DNA of 34,045 nt. Origin: Microbacterium sp. 5K110. GTDB lineage: Bacteria > Actinomycetota > Actinomycetes > Actinomycetales > Microbacteriaceae. Under the pieces are notes generated by a model. The model searched no databases. It was not told the DNA's origin and worked only from the letters and a program-made list of their open reading frames with translations. Location of the stretch: NCBI RefSeq assembly GCF_005774735.1, contig NZ_VBUM01000034.1, positions 1-34,045 of the forward strand, written 5' to 3'. Positions 17,180-24,900 of the stretch are shown in pieces (position 1 is the stretch's first letter; each line of letters opens with the position of its first letter). The translations under genes and the position numbers were made by a program.

Positions 17180-17298
17180 GGTCGTCCAGAAGTCGGCGCC
17201 CTGGACGAGGGCGACCTTCCGGTGTCATTCGCGGCGCAACCGGTCAGTGTCAACGCCGCTGCGACGGCGAGGGCTGCTGTGGCCTTCCATCGGAACAT
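17146..17298 (-). pseudogene. Remnant of a sugar-binding lipoprotein (ABC transporter SBP), fused out of frame to GH3
   Basis: From the ATG at 17298 (AGAGGACAAGG just upstream) the frame gives MFRWKATAALAVAAALTLTG-CAANDT, a textbook lipoprotein signal peptide: basic start, hydrophobic core, lipobox LTGC at 18-21. Solute-binding proteins of carbohydrate ABC importers start this way. After codon 26 (about 17221) the DNA becomes GH3 coding sequence in another frame, giving nonsense residues until TGA at 17146-17148. I read this as the 5' stub of a solute-binding protein gene whose remainder, and presumably the permease genes, have been deleted. The assignment to a sugar-binding protein is inferred from the signal peptide plus operon context. 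Confidence 0.7.
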
Positions 17299-17350
17299 CC
17301 TTGTCCTCTTCTCTGTGGTGCGGGGCTCGGGTGAGCGACCCTGCGGCGAG

Positions 17351-17356
17351 AAGCTA
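17351..17356 (-). promoter_or_regulatory. Candidate -10 (TAGCTT) of the glycan operon
   Basis: On the minus strand TAGCTT fits the actinobacterial TANNNT -10 pattern, 52 nt upstream of the lipoprotein-remnant ATG and next to the dyad. No good -35 is visible; a repressor-controlled promoter is plausible but unproven. Confidence 0.3.
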
Positions 17357-17360
17357 ACAC

Positions 17361-17417
17361 CAATTCCGAGTGACCGCTAGATTTTTGAGCCAAAAAACTA
17401 GCGATCACTAGGAATTC
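17361..17417. promoter_or_regulatory. 57-bp hyphenated dyad, candidate TetR operator
   Basis: Left arm 17361-17387 and right arm 17391-17417 are reverse complements at 23 of 27 positions around a 3-bp AGC centre; the core arms are GTGACCGCTAGATTTTTG and CAAAAAACTAGCGATCAC. It is AT-rich against its surroundings and lies between the divergent tetR gene and the glycan operon. A TANNNT element for the leftward operon (TAGCTT, 17351-17356) lies 5 bp from the dyad, so a bound protein would block transcription. Confidence 0.7.
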
Positions 17418-17475
17418 GTTGTAAAACGGATCGTGAGAGGGCTCCCACGCCGACGAGATGGCGTCGTCGTGGCGG

Positions 17476-17481
17476 TACGGT
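17476..17481 (+). promoter_or_regulatory. -10 element TACGGT of tetR, leaderless
   Basis: TACGGT ends exactly 6 nt before the ATG at 17488, the spacing expected when transcription begins at the A of the start codon. No convincing -35. Confidence 0.5.
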
Positions 17482-17487
17482 GAAGCG

Positions 17488-18153
17488 ATGACCGACAGAC
17501 CGCAGACCCCCCGGCGACAGCGGGGCGAGTATGCGAAGTCCGAGGGGACGAGGCAGGCGATCCTGGATGCGGCCCTCGAGGTCTTCGCGGAGGCGGGCTA
17601 CCGTTCCGGTTCGCTGCGCGAGATCGCACAGCGCGTCGGGATGAGCGAGGCGGGTCTGCTGCACCACTTCCCGCGCAAGAGCGCGCTGTTGCAGGCGGTG
17701 CTCGATCATCGCGACGAGCTCGCGCGGGCGATCGTGGACTTCGAGGACGACGACGGGGTCGAGACGCTGCGCAACCTCGTCGCCCTCGCCCGCCACAACG
17801 CGTCGGTGCCCGGCGTGGTCGAGCTGTACTGCGCCGTCTCCGCCGAGGCGACGGCCCCCGATCACCCGGCGCACGACTACTTCCGTCGCCGCTACGAAGA
17901 GGTGCGCACGAGCGTGGGTCGCGCGTTCGAACGCATCGCGGCGGCCGGTCGACTCGCCTCGGGAGTGCATCCCGGCCGCGCGGCGGTCTCGACCATCGCG
18001 CTCATGGACGGACTCCAAGTGCAGTGGCTGCTCGACCCGACGTCGACCGACATGGCCGAGGCGCTGGCGGAGTATTTCCGCGCGATGGTGCGCGGGTTCG
18101 ACCTCACGGCCCTCGAGGACCTCCTCGACGCCGTCGCGGATGGCACCCCGTGA
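17488..18153 (+). CDS. TetR/AcrR-family transcriptional regulator
   Basis: 221-residue TetR-type regulator. The HTH (about residues 20-65) reads RQAILDAALEVFAEAGYRSGSLREIAQRVGMSEAGLLHHFPRKSALLQAVL, a standard TetR N-terminal domain; the rest is the helical ligand-binding domain. I use the ATG at 17488 rather than one 30 nt upstream because the TANNNT element ends 6 nt before it and homology begins just after. It is divergent from the glycosidase operon across a long dyad, so it most likely represses that operon in response to a sugar-derived ligand. TetR proteins next to glycoside hydrolase operons are known in actinobacteria, though LacI types are more usual. Confidence 0.9.
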   Translation: MTDRPQTPRRQRGEYAKSEGTRQAILDAALEVFAEAGYRSGSLREIAQRVGMSEAGLLHHFPRKSALLQAVLDHRDELARAIVDFEDDDGVETLRNLVALARHNASVPGVVELYCAVSAEATAPDHPAHDYFRRRYEEVRTSVGRAFERIAAAGRLASGVHPGRAAVSTIALMDGLQVQWLLDPTSTDMAEALAEYFRAMVRGFDLTALEDLLDAVADGTP

Positions 18154-18239
18154 TCCGGGTCCCCTTGTCGCACGGCTGACCGTGGGGGACGCGGTCCGGC
18201 TCACCGGCCGGCGACACGGCGACCGTCCCCGGACATGAC

Positions 18240-18270
18240 AGAAGGCCCCCGAGTACTCTCCGAGGCCCTC
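18240..18270 (+). terminator. Imperfect hairpin after tetR
   Basis: GGCCCCCGAG-TACT-CTCCGAGGCC can pair at 8 of 10 positions around a 4-nt loop, about 90 bp after the tetR stop. No T-tract. Weak but plausible termination site. Confidence 0.3.
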
Positions 18271-18316
18271 CGCAACGGGTCCGACCTTACGTGCACCCGA
18301 GCCCCTCCGCCCGGGA

Positions 18317-18345
18317 TTGCATTTCCACCCCTGTTCGTCTATTGC
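18317..18345 (+). promoter_or_regulatory. Candidate promoter of the DUF1905-type gene
   Basis: TTGCAT (18317-18322) and TATTGC (18340-18345) are separated by 17 bp, giving a short leader before the ATG at 18367. Match to consensus is moderate. Confidence 0.3.
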
Positions 18346-18366
18346 GGTCTCTGTCACACTCACGCC

Positions 18367-18795
18367 ATGAGGTTCGAGACCACGCTGTCCCAGATGGGCA
18401 ACAACACCGGTATCGAGGTGCCGCCCGAGGTCGTAGAGGGACTGGGCGGCGGCACACGCGCCGCCGTCACCGTCGACGTCAACGGCTACGTGTACTCCAG
18501 CACTCTCGGCGTCATGGGCGGCCGGCACCTCATCCCCTTTTCGTCCGATAGGCGCAAAGCGACCGGGCTCGCGGGCGGCGACCCGATCACGGTCGAGCTG
18601 ACGCTCGACACCGCCGAGCGGACCGCGGAAGTACCGGACGACCTCGCGGCGGCGCTCGCCGAGGCGGGTGTCCGCGCCGCGTTCGACGCTCTCGCCCCGA
18701 GTGTCCGCAAGACGCACGCCGGGAGCGTCGACGGCGCGAAGGCGCCCGAGACCCGTGCACGCCGCATCGCGAAGATCGTCTCCGCCCTGGAGTGA
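18367..18795 (+). CDS. DUF1905 / YdeI-like protein
   Basis: 142-residue soluble protein. The N-terminal half (about 1-85) is the DUF1905 beta barrel: MRFETTLSQMGNNTGIEVPPEVVEGL, VTVDVNGYVYSSTLGVMGGRHLIPFS and GGDPITVELTLDTAERTAEVP. The C-terminal half carries the YdeI/OmpD-associated pattern (DDLAAALAEAGVRAAFDALAPSVRKTHAGSVDGAKAPETRARRIAKIV). Function in this family is not established. No Shine-Dalgarno is visible before the ATG at 18367; an in-frame upstream ATG at 18235 lies in non-coding-looking sequence and is not used. Confidence 0.87.
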   Translation: MRFETTLSQMGNNTGIEVPPEVVEGLGGGTRAAVTVDVNGYVYSSTLGVMGGRHLIPFSSDRRKATGLAGGDPITVELTLDTAERTAEVPDDLAAALAEAGVRAAFDALAPSVRKTHAGSVDGAKAPETRARRIAKIVSALE

Positions 18796-18845
18796 CCGCG
18801 GGCTCGCGCGCGCGGCCCGGACGATAGCCTGGTACGGGAGGTCGC

Positions 18846-19466
18846 GTGGGCCGGACGAAGGATGCCATCGCCGAGGGGCTGTCGATCGCGACGGCCGCGG
18901 CGCGGCTCACCATACGCAACCACCTCCTCGTCGAGACGATCGCGCGGGGTGGGCACTTCGACGGTGCCCTGTTCGCGGAGTTCGCGCGCCAGACGCTGCG
19001 CGCGCTCGCCGACGAGCAGGATCAGGCGGCCGACCGCGTCACGCAGCAGCGCAAGCGCGCGTGGGGCCGTTTCTCGGACTCCTCGGGCACGCACGATTAC
19101 CGCGACCGCGACACTCGCAACCTCCGCCGTCGCGCCCGCCAGTCCCGCGGCGTCGCAAAAGAACTGCGCGATTTCGCCGACGATCCCGAGCGGGTCGGTG
19201 AGCTCGTCGCCGCCGCCCGCGCGGCGGCCTGGGGCGACGTCGAGGCGAACCTCTCGAAACGGCTCGACGTCGAGGGCATGACCGAGGATGCCGACCCCGA
19301 CTACGCCACGATGCGTCGCGCCCGCATGGACGCGTTGCGCATGGTCGACCTCGCCCGCTTGGCCTCGCAGGCGAAGAAGCGGGCGAAGGAGCACGCGGCT
19401 GCCGCGGGCGACGCGGCTCCGGTCGAGGCGGCGGGCGGCAAGAAGAAGAAGTCGACCTCGGCCTGA
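18846..19466 (+). CDS. Conserved-looking basic protein of unknown function
   Basis: 206-residue soluble, highly charged, mostly helical protein starting at a GTG with GGGAGG 6 nt upstream. Residues about 1-60 are helical (TKDAIAEGLSIATAAARLTIRNHLL), followed by an Arg/Asp-rich region (HDYRDRDTRNLRRRARQSRG), a long helical segment, and a Lys/Ala tail ending GGKKKKSTSA. No membrane segment, signal peptide or catalytic motif is seen. The basic tail could bind nucleic acid, but this is only a guess. I do not recognise a named family. It lies 50 bp after the DUF1905-type gene in the same direction. Confidence 0.75.
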   Translation: MGRTKDAIAEGLSIATAAARLTIRNHLLVETIARGGHFDGALFAEFARQTLRALADEQDQAADRVTQQRKRAWGRFSDSSGTHDYRDRDTRNLRRRARQSRGVAKELRDFADDPERVGELVAAARAAAWGDVEANLSKRLDVEGMTEDADPDYATMRRARMDALRMVDLARLASQAKKRAKEHAAAAGDAAPVEAAGGKKKKSTSA

Positions 19467-19505
19467 TTCCCGGTGCGGGTCCGCCGCGTCCGCGGGAGAG
19501 AGAAA

Positions 19506-19538
19506 AGACCCGGCCGGAATCTCTTCCGGGCCGGGTCT
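19506..19538. terminator. Strong GC-rich hairpin terminator
   Basis: AGACCCGGCCGGAA pairs with TTCCGGGCCGGGTCT around TCTC, with a single-base bulge. It lies between the unknown basic protein gene and the oppositely oriented tRNA gene and could stop transcripts from both sides. Confidence 0.75.
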
Positions 19539-19558
19539 GTCACTGTCTCAACACAGTG

Positions 19559-19631
19559 TGCGCCCGAAGGGACTCGAACCCCTAACCTTCTGATCCGTAG
19601 TCAGATGCTCTATCCATTGAGCTACGGGCGC
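19559..19631 (-). tRNA. tRNA-Arg (anticodon ACG)
   Basis: 73-nt tRNA read on the minus strand. Acceptor GCGCCCG pairs with CGGGCGC; D arm GCTC...GAGC; anticodon arm TCTGA-CTACGGA-TCAGA with anticodon ACG; T arm AGGGG-TTCGAGT-CCCTT; discriminator A. The CCA end is not encoded. It lies between a hairpin terminator and sdaA. No duplicated 3' end is seen in the window, so there is no sign of use as an integration site. Confidence 0.97.
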
Positions 19632-19633
19632 AG

Positions 19634-19661
19634 GGCCTCCGCGCGAAACGGCGCGCAGGCC
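19634..19661. other. Hairpin adjoining the tRNA 5' end
   Basis: GGCCTCCGCGC (19634-19644) pairs with GCGCGCAGGCC (19651-19661) at 10 of 11 positions around GAAACG. It begins 3 bp from the mature 5' end of tRNA-Arg and would be in the precursor leader. Possible processing-related structure; function unproven. Confidence 0.4.
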
Positions 19662-19668
19662 GTGGTCC

Positions 19669-19698
19669 AGCATAGCCGGGACCTGCGCCGAGGTCTAA
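19669..19698 (-). promoter_or_regulatory. Candidate tRNA-Arg promoter
   Basis: On the minus strand TATGCT (19669-19674) with TTAGAC (19693-19698) 18 bp upstream, placing the start about 30 nt before the mature tRNA. The -10 is good and the -35 weak. Confidence 0.35.
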
Positions 19699-19765
19699 TC
19701 GGCGCCGACGCGCACGCATCTCGGGCGTGGCGCGCACGTGTCCGGGCGGTGAAGCGGGCGCGACG

Positions 19766-19771
19766 TACGCT
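19766..19771 (+). promoter_or_regulatory. -10 element TACGCT of sdaA, leaderless
   Basis: TACGCT ends exactly 6 nt before the ATG at 19778. A GGAGG is present but too close to the codon to act normally, which also fits a leaderless message. Confidence 0.45.
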
Positions 19772-19777
19772 GGAGGC

Positions 19778-21274
19778 ATGAGCGCCTACGTCTCGGCGTT
19801 CGAGCTGTTCTCCATCGGTGTAGGACCCTCGAGCTCCCACACGGTCGGCCCCATGAGGGCCGCCGCTGATTTCGCCGCACGACTGCGCTCCACCCGAGTG
19901 CTCGAGAACGTGGCATCCGTCTCCTGCGCCCTGTACGGGTCGCTCGGCGCGACCGGGATCGGGCACGGCACCCCCGACGCCGTGGTCGCCGGGCTCCAGG
20001 GCCTCCAGCCCGAGACGGTCGACCCGGATGCCGTGCGCCGGGCGTGGTCGGACTGGCCCGACGGTCGGGCGCTCCTGCTCGCCGGCATCCACGGCATCCC
20101 GTTCTCGAAGGGCGACGTGGTGCTCGCGCCCCGCACGCGGCTGCCGGGGCACCCGAACGCGATGACGCTGTTCGCGCGGGACGCCGACGGGGCGATCGTC
20201 GCCGACGAGACCTACTTCTCGGTCGGGGGCGGCTTCATCCGCCGTGACGGGGAACCCCCGCGGATCGCCGCTGCGCCGGTTCCGTTCCCGTACACGGACG
20301 CGGCGACGTTGATCGCGCTGTGCGACGAGCGCGGGATCACGATCGCCGAAGCGGCACGGCGCAACGAAGAGGCGTCGCGTTCCGACGAGGAGATCGCCGA
20401 GGGTCTGGACCGGATCTGGGATGCCATGGCCTCCTGCGTGAACGCCGGATTGAGCCACGACGGGGTGCTGCCCGGCATCCTGAAGGTGAAGCGGCGCGCG
20501 TCCGTGATCCGTGCGCAGCTCGAGGGGATCGAGGCCGAGGGGCACCGCGAGCTGCCCGGGGAGTGGCTCGGCGCCTTCGCGCTCGCCGTGAACGAGGAGA
20601 ACGCCGCGGGCGGACGCGTCGTCACCGCGCCGACCAACGGTGCAGCCGGCATCCTGCCCGCCGTCGCGATGTACTGGTGGCGCTTCCTCGCGGACTCGGG
20701 GCTCGGTGTCGGTAACGCCGTCACCCCGCACGGAGAACTCGTGGGGAGTGCGCTGCTGGGGTTCCCCGGTCACGGCGCGACGCGCGACGAAACGGAGGAG
20801 TGGGACGACGCGCGAGTGGCCGAGGCCAATCGGCGTCGCGGGATCCGGAGATTCCTGCTCACGGCGGCGGCTCTGGGCTCGTTGTTCAAGAACAACGCCT
20901 CGATCTCCGGAGCCGAGGGTGGATGCCAAGCCGAGGTCGGCTCCGCGTGCGCCATGGCCGCGGGCGGACTGACGGCGGTGATGGGCGGCACGAACCGGCA
21001 GATCGAGAACGCCGCCGAGATCGCGATGGAACACCACCTCGGACTCACGTGCGACCCGGTCGGCGGGCTCGTGCAGATCCCGTGCATCGAGCGGAACGCC
21101 ATCGCCGCGTCGACCGCCGTGACCGCCGCCCGCCTCGCTCTGCGCGGCGACGGAACCCACTACGTGTCGCTGGACACCGTCGTCGAGACGATGCGGCAGA
21201 CCGGCATCGACATGTCGACGAAGTACAAGGAGACGAGCGAGGGCGGCCTCGCGGTCAACGTCATCGAGTGCTGA
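19778..21274 (+). CDS. sdaA: L-serine ammonia-lyase, iron-sulfur-dependent, single chain
   Basis: 498-residue [4Fe-4S] L-serine dehydratase that converts L-serine to pyruvate and ammonia. The N-terminal beta-type domain begins SAFELFSIGVGPSSSHTVGPMRAA, the family hallmark. The C-terminal alpha-type domain has AVNEENAAGGRVVTAPTNGAAG, FKNNASISGAEGGCQAEVGSACAMAAGG and LTCDPVGGLVQIPCIERN. Cysteine spacing C-x41-C-x10-C (GGCQ, LTCD, IPCI) matches the cluster ligands known for bacterial L-serine dehydratases, so the enzyme should be active. The ATG at 19778 is chosen over an earlier one because homology starts there. It is transcribed alone, convergent with marR. Confidence 0.96.
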   Translation: MSAYVSAFELFSIGVGPSSSHTVGPMRAAADFAARLRSTRVLENVASVSCALYGSLGATGIGHGTPDAVVAGLQGLQPETVDPDAVRRAWSDWPDGRALLLAGIHGIPFSKGDVVLAPRTRLPGHPNAMTLFARDADGAIVADETYFSVGGGFIRRDGEPPRIAAAPVPFPYTDAATLIALCDERGITIAEAARRNEEASRSDEEIAEGLDRIWDAMASCVNAGLSHDGVLPGILKVKRRASVIRAQLEGIEAEGHRELPGEWLGAFALAVNEENAAGGRVVTAPTNGAAGILPAVAMYWWRFLADSGLGVGNAVTPHGELVGSALLGFPGHGATRDETEEWDDARVAEANRRRGIRRFLLTAAALGSLFKNNASISGAEGGCQAEVGSACAMAAGGLTAVMGGTNRQIENAAEIAMEHHLGLTCDPVGGLVQIPCIERNAIAASTAVTAARLALRGDGTHYVSLDTVVETMRQTGIDMSTKYKETSEGGLAVNVIEC

Positions 21275-21298
21275 ACGGCGGGCGGCGCGGCGAGCGCT

Positions 21299-21360
21299 CA
21301 TGTCCGGGTCGAGCGCCCACCTCACGGACGTACCGAACGGGGGCGTTCGGTCCGGACATG
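21299..21360. terminator. Nested inverted repeats between convergent sdaA and marR
   Basis: CCGAACG-GGGG-CGTTCGG (21333-21350) is a perfect 7-bp hairpin, enclosed by a second pair, CATGTCCGG (21299-21307) and CCGGACATG (21352-21360). Placed between two convergent genes it should act as a bidirectional terminator; there is no T-tract. Confidence 0.5.
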
Positions 21361-21382
21361 GGCTTTCGCCACGCGCAGCCGG

Positions 21383-21814
21383 TCAGCGTTGGTCGCGGAG
21401 CTTGGCCGTGAGGGCCTGCAGCTGGGCCAGCTCGGTGTCGTCCAGGCGTGCCATGCGGTCGGCGATCGAGGTGGCGTGCGTCGAGGCGATGCGGCGGAAC
21501 GCCACCGCCCCGGCCTCGGTCGCGGTCACGAGCGCCCCGCGGCCGTCGTCGGGGTCGGCGCATTTGGTCACGAGTCCCCGTGCGGCCATCCGCTCCACGA
21601 GGCGCGAGACGCTGGGCTGGCTGATGAGCATGTTGGCGGTCACGTCGCGCAGGCGCGCGGTCATGCCACGGCTCCGGGTGACCGTCAGGAGCACGTCGTA
21701 CTCGGCCTGCGAGAGCTCCGCGCACTCGAAATCGGTGCGCAGGTCTTCGAACACCTCATGCTGCGCGCGGAACAGGCTCTCCCATGCCTGGACGGCGAGG
21801 CGACGATCGGTCAT
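21383..21814 (-). CDS. MarR-family transcriptional regulator
   Basis: 143-residue winged-helix regulator. Motifs: an N-terminal dimerisation helix (TDRRLAVQAWESLFRAQHEVFEDL), LSQAEYDVLLTV, the recognition region ANMLISQPSVSRLVERMAARGLV and the wing CADPDDGRGALVTATEAG. The ATG at 21814 is supported by TACGCT ending exactly 6 nt upstream, suggesting a leaderless message; a GTG at 21856 would add 14 residues. It lies divergent from the large wall-anchored protein gene across a 25-bp dyad, so autoregulation and control of that gene are possible. Ligand unknown. Confidence 0.92.
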   Translation of the reverse strand: MTDRRLAVQAWESLFRAQHEVFEDLRTDFECAELSQAEYDVLLTVTRSRGMTARLRDVTANMLISQPSVSRLVERMAARGLVTKCADPDDGRGALVTATEAGAVAFRRIASTHATSIADRMARLDDTELAQLQALTAKLRDQR

Positions 21815-21820
21815 GAACTC

Positions 21821-21826
21821 AGCGTA
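21821..21826 (-). promoter_or_regulatory. -10 element TACGCT of marR, leaderless
   Basis: On the minus strand TACGCT is followed by 6 nt and then the marR ATG, the same spacing as at tetR, sdaA and lysR. Confidence 0.45.
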
Positions 21827-21867
21827 GAGCCGCGCGATACCCTCGCGCCCCCGCACGAGTAGCAGAT

Positions 21868-21892
21868 CCGGGTAACGCCCGACGTCACCCGG
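21868..21892. promoter_or_regulatory. 25-bp dyad, candidate MarR operator
   Basis: CCGGGTAACG (21868-21877) and CGTCACCCGG (21883-21892) are reverse complements at 9 of 10 positions around CCCGA. It lies about midway between the divergent marR and lamin-tail protein starts. Confidence 0.45.
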
Positions 21893-21981
21893 TGGACACC
21901 CGGGAGGACGGTGGCGTTCACGCGTCGCTCCGTCGGCTTGCCTACCGTCGACGCGTCCCCCCAGATGAAGGTGGCTCCGCC

Positions 21982-24900
21982 ATGCGTTCTCCGCGTTCCC
22001 GCATCCTTCCCGCAGCCCTCGCGACGGCGCTCATCGCCGCGGGTATCCCGACCCTCGCCGCCCCGGTCGCTCATGCCGCGACACCCGCGTCGACCGTCGT
22101 GGTGACCGAGATCGCCGCCGACAACACCGGCGCCGACAACTTCGAGTACGTCGAGATCCACAACATCTCGGATGCCGCCGTCGACCTCGCGGCATCCGGC
22201 ATCACGTTCGCGTACTCCTACGACGACTCCGCGGACCGCACACGCGACGTCCCCCTCACGGCCGAGCCGGCGAGGCTCGCCGCGGGGGAGACCGCGCTGC
22301 TGTGGGTGAGCTACACCTCCGGCTCCGTGGACGCCTCGGCCCGCACGGTCGCGGACTTCCGCGCGTTCCACACGGTCGCCGACGACGTGCAGGTCGTCCG
22401 GCTCACCGGGCAGGCCGGTATCGCCAACGGAGGAAACCGCGGCATCCGGGTCGTCGAGAACGGCGAGCTCACCTCGTGGTCGCACGCGCCGTCGGGCGCA
22501 TTCGGTGCCGACCTCGCGACGCACTTCCGCCTGCCCGCCGACCCCGCGGAGCGCCGGCTCGACGTGCTCGGTGTGAACGCCGCCCCATCGCCCGGCACCG
22601 TGCTGCCGGAGGCGGTGGTGCATCCTGGCGCCGCTCCGTCGCCCACGGCGACCCCCACTCCCACGGCGACCCCCATGCCCACCGCGACCGTGCCGGGCGG
22701 GTCGCCGCTCCCGGGCGCACCGCTCCAGGTCACCGAGCTTCTGCCCGACTCGACCAACGTCGGCGGGTCGGACGGGTACGAGTTCATCGAGGTGTTCAAC
22801 GCCACCGATGCGCCCATCGACTTCTCCGACTACGCCATCGACTACCTCTACCCCGTGGAGGGCACCGTCAGCCGCTGGCCGGCCGTGCCCGCGGACGTCG
22901 TGATCCCGGGTCGCAGCGCGCTGGTGTTCTGGATCAAGAACGGCGCCAATGACGCCCTCACGGCCGACGACTTCAACCGCCAGTTCGCAACCTCGCTGGT
23001 CGCGGGGGAGACGCTGGTGGAGATCTCCTCCGCCGGCATGGCCAACGGCAGCCCGCGCGGCGTCCAGGTGTCGACCAACACCGGCCACCCGGTGAGCACC
23101 GCCTTCTACAACCTGGACGGTCGCGACGACACCCAGGCAGACAAGGGCATCCGCTTCACCGCGACCGCGGATGCCGCGGCCCAGCGCATCCTCGACATCG
23201 TGCCCGCCAGCCCCGGCGCGGTGCAGGACGCGCAGATCGCCGCGACGCCGGTCGTCACGCCCGTCGACACGGCGGCACCCACGGTGACCGACCGCACGGC
23301 CGCGGAGATCGTGCCCGGCAGCGACTTCGTGATCGACCTCGCCCTCGCCGACGACGTCGACGTCCGCACCGCCACGCTCGAGCTTCGCAACGACGTCGAT
23401 GAGCAGCCCTTGCGGATCAGTCTCACGGACGCCGGTGACGGCGTGTTCCGGCACACGGTGAAGGCCGTCGACCTCACCGGCAAGCGCTGGTACGCCTACA
23501 CGGTCACCGCCACCGACGGCACGAACTCCGTCACCACGGACGAGCGCCGTGTCGCCGTCGCCGGAACCTCCGACGACCCGGTGCGCCTCAACGTCGAGGA
23601 CGGTCAGTTCGTCCGCGGCGCGATCGAGGTCGTGGCATCCGGTGACTCGTACCCGAGCCCGCTGTCGCTCTCGATCGACGGGGAGCGCGTCGAGACCGCG
23701 CCGAGTCTCGAATCGCGTCCCGTGTTCGTCTTCGAAGCGACCAACGTCAACTACTACTTCAAGAACGGTGTGCGCATCGGCGACGACGTGCTCACGATCT
23801 TCGACACGGGCACCGAAGGGTGGGAGACCATCGCCACGCCCGTCCCGCTCGACTACCTCCGGCGTGGCGAGGCTCTGACGGCCAGCGTCTGGGCGGGCAC
23901 GAAGAAGGCCCCCGAGATCGACCCCGACGAGAACAACGACGACTTCGAGATCCGCGGTCTGCGTCTCATCCTGCCGGACGGTCGCACGCTCACCCCGGCC
24001 GGGTACGACGACCCCGCCGCGGTCCTTCGGATGGGCGACAGCACGGGCAAGCTCGACTTCTTCGACGCCCGCTTCTCCGTCCCCGAAGACGCGTACACCG
24101 CCATCTCCCACACGTGGGACACGTCCGCACACGCCGACGGCGGCGTCGTGATCGCCGCCACCGACGGTGACGAGACGGTCTCGCGCACGGCCCGCGTCGA
24201 CAACACCGCGCCGGCGGTCACTTCGCGCGTCGAGGACGGAACGGCGTATCGCGGCACGATCGACATCGACGCCGAGGTCGTCGACGCCGGGTCGGGGGTG
24301 GCCGCCGTCACCGCGCGCCTGGACGGCGCGGAGATCGCCCTGCCCTACCAGACCTCGTCGGTGGCCCTCGCGGCGGGCGACCACGTGCTGGAGATCGACG
24401 CCACCGACGTCGTCGGCAACGCGACGACCTGGAAGGCCACGTTCGAGACGTACGCCGAGCAGCCCGCCGCCGGGCTCCTCGCACCCGCCGAAGGCGCCGA
24501 GGTCTCCGCCGGCGACGTGACGCTGCAGGCGAAAGTCGAAGATCCGCAGGGCGATCCTCTCGACGTCGCGTTCCTCGAGGGACGTCGAGTCGATCTCGCG
24601 GACGGCGACGTCTCGGTGCAGTCGGGCACCGTCGCCGACGCCGCGTCCGTGGACCGCGCCGCGCCGCAGACGCTGTCCCGCGCGCAGGTCGAGACACTGG
24701 CCGACGTCGACGGACTCTCGGACGACGTCACGAGCGCCGAGGCGTTCCCCTACCAGCTCTTCGAGGTGGCGGTGGAGGCCGCGGACGCGGGCGCAGACGT
24801 GCGGGCGACGTGGTCGGGACGGGCGAACGCCGGCGCCACGGTGATCCTGTCGGCTCAGCGACCGGACGGTTCGGGGTGGGACGAGGTGGACCGCCATGTG

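Noticed and set aside
19559..19631. tRNA-Arg as an integration (att) site
   Set aside because: No direct repeat of the tRNA 3' end and no integrase or phage gene in the window.
18229..21360. CCGGACATG seen at 18229 and twice (inverted) at 21299-21360 as a dispersed motif
   Set aside because: Nine bases recurring three times is not striking without a genome-wide count; only the nested pair at 21299-21360 has clear structure.
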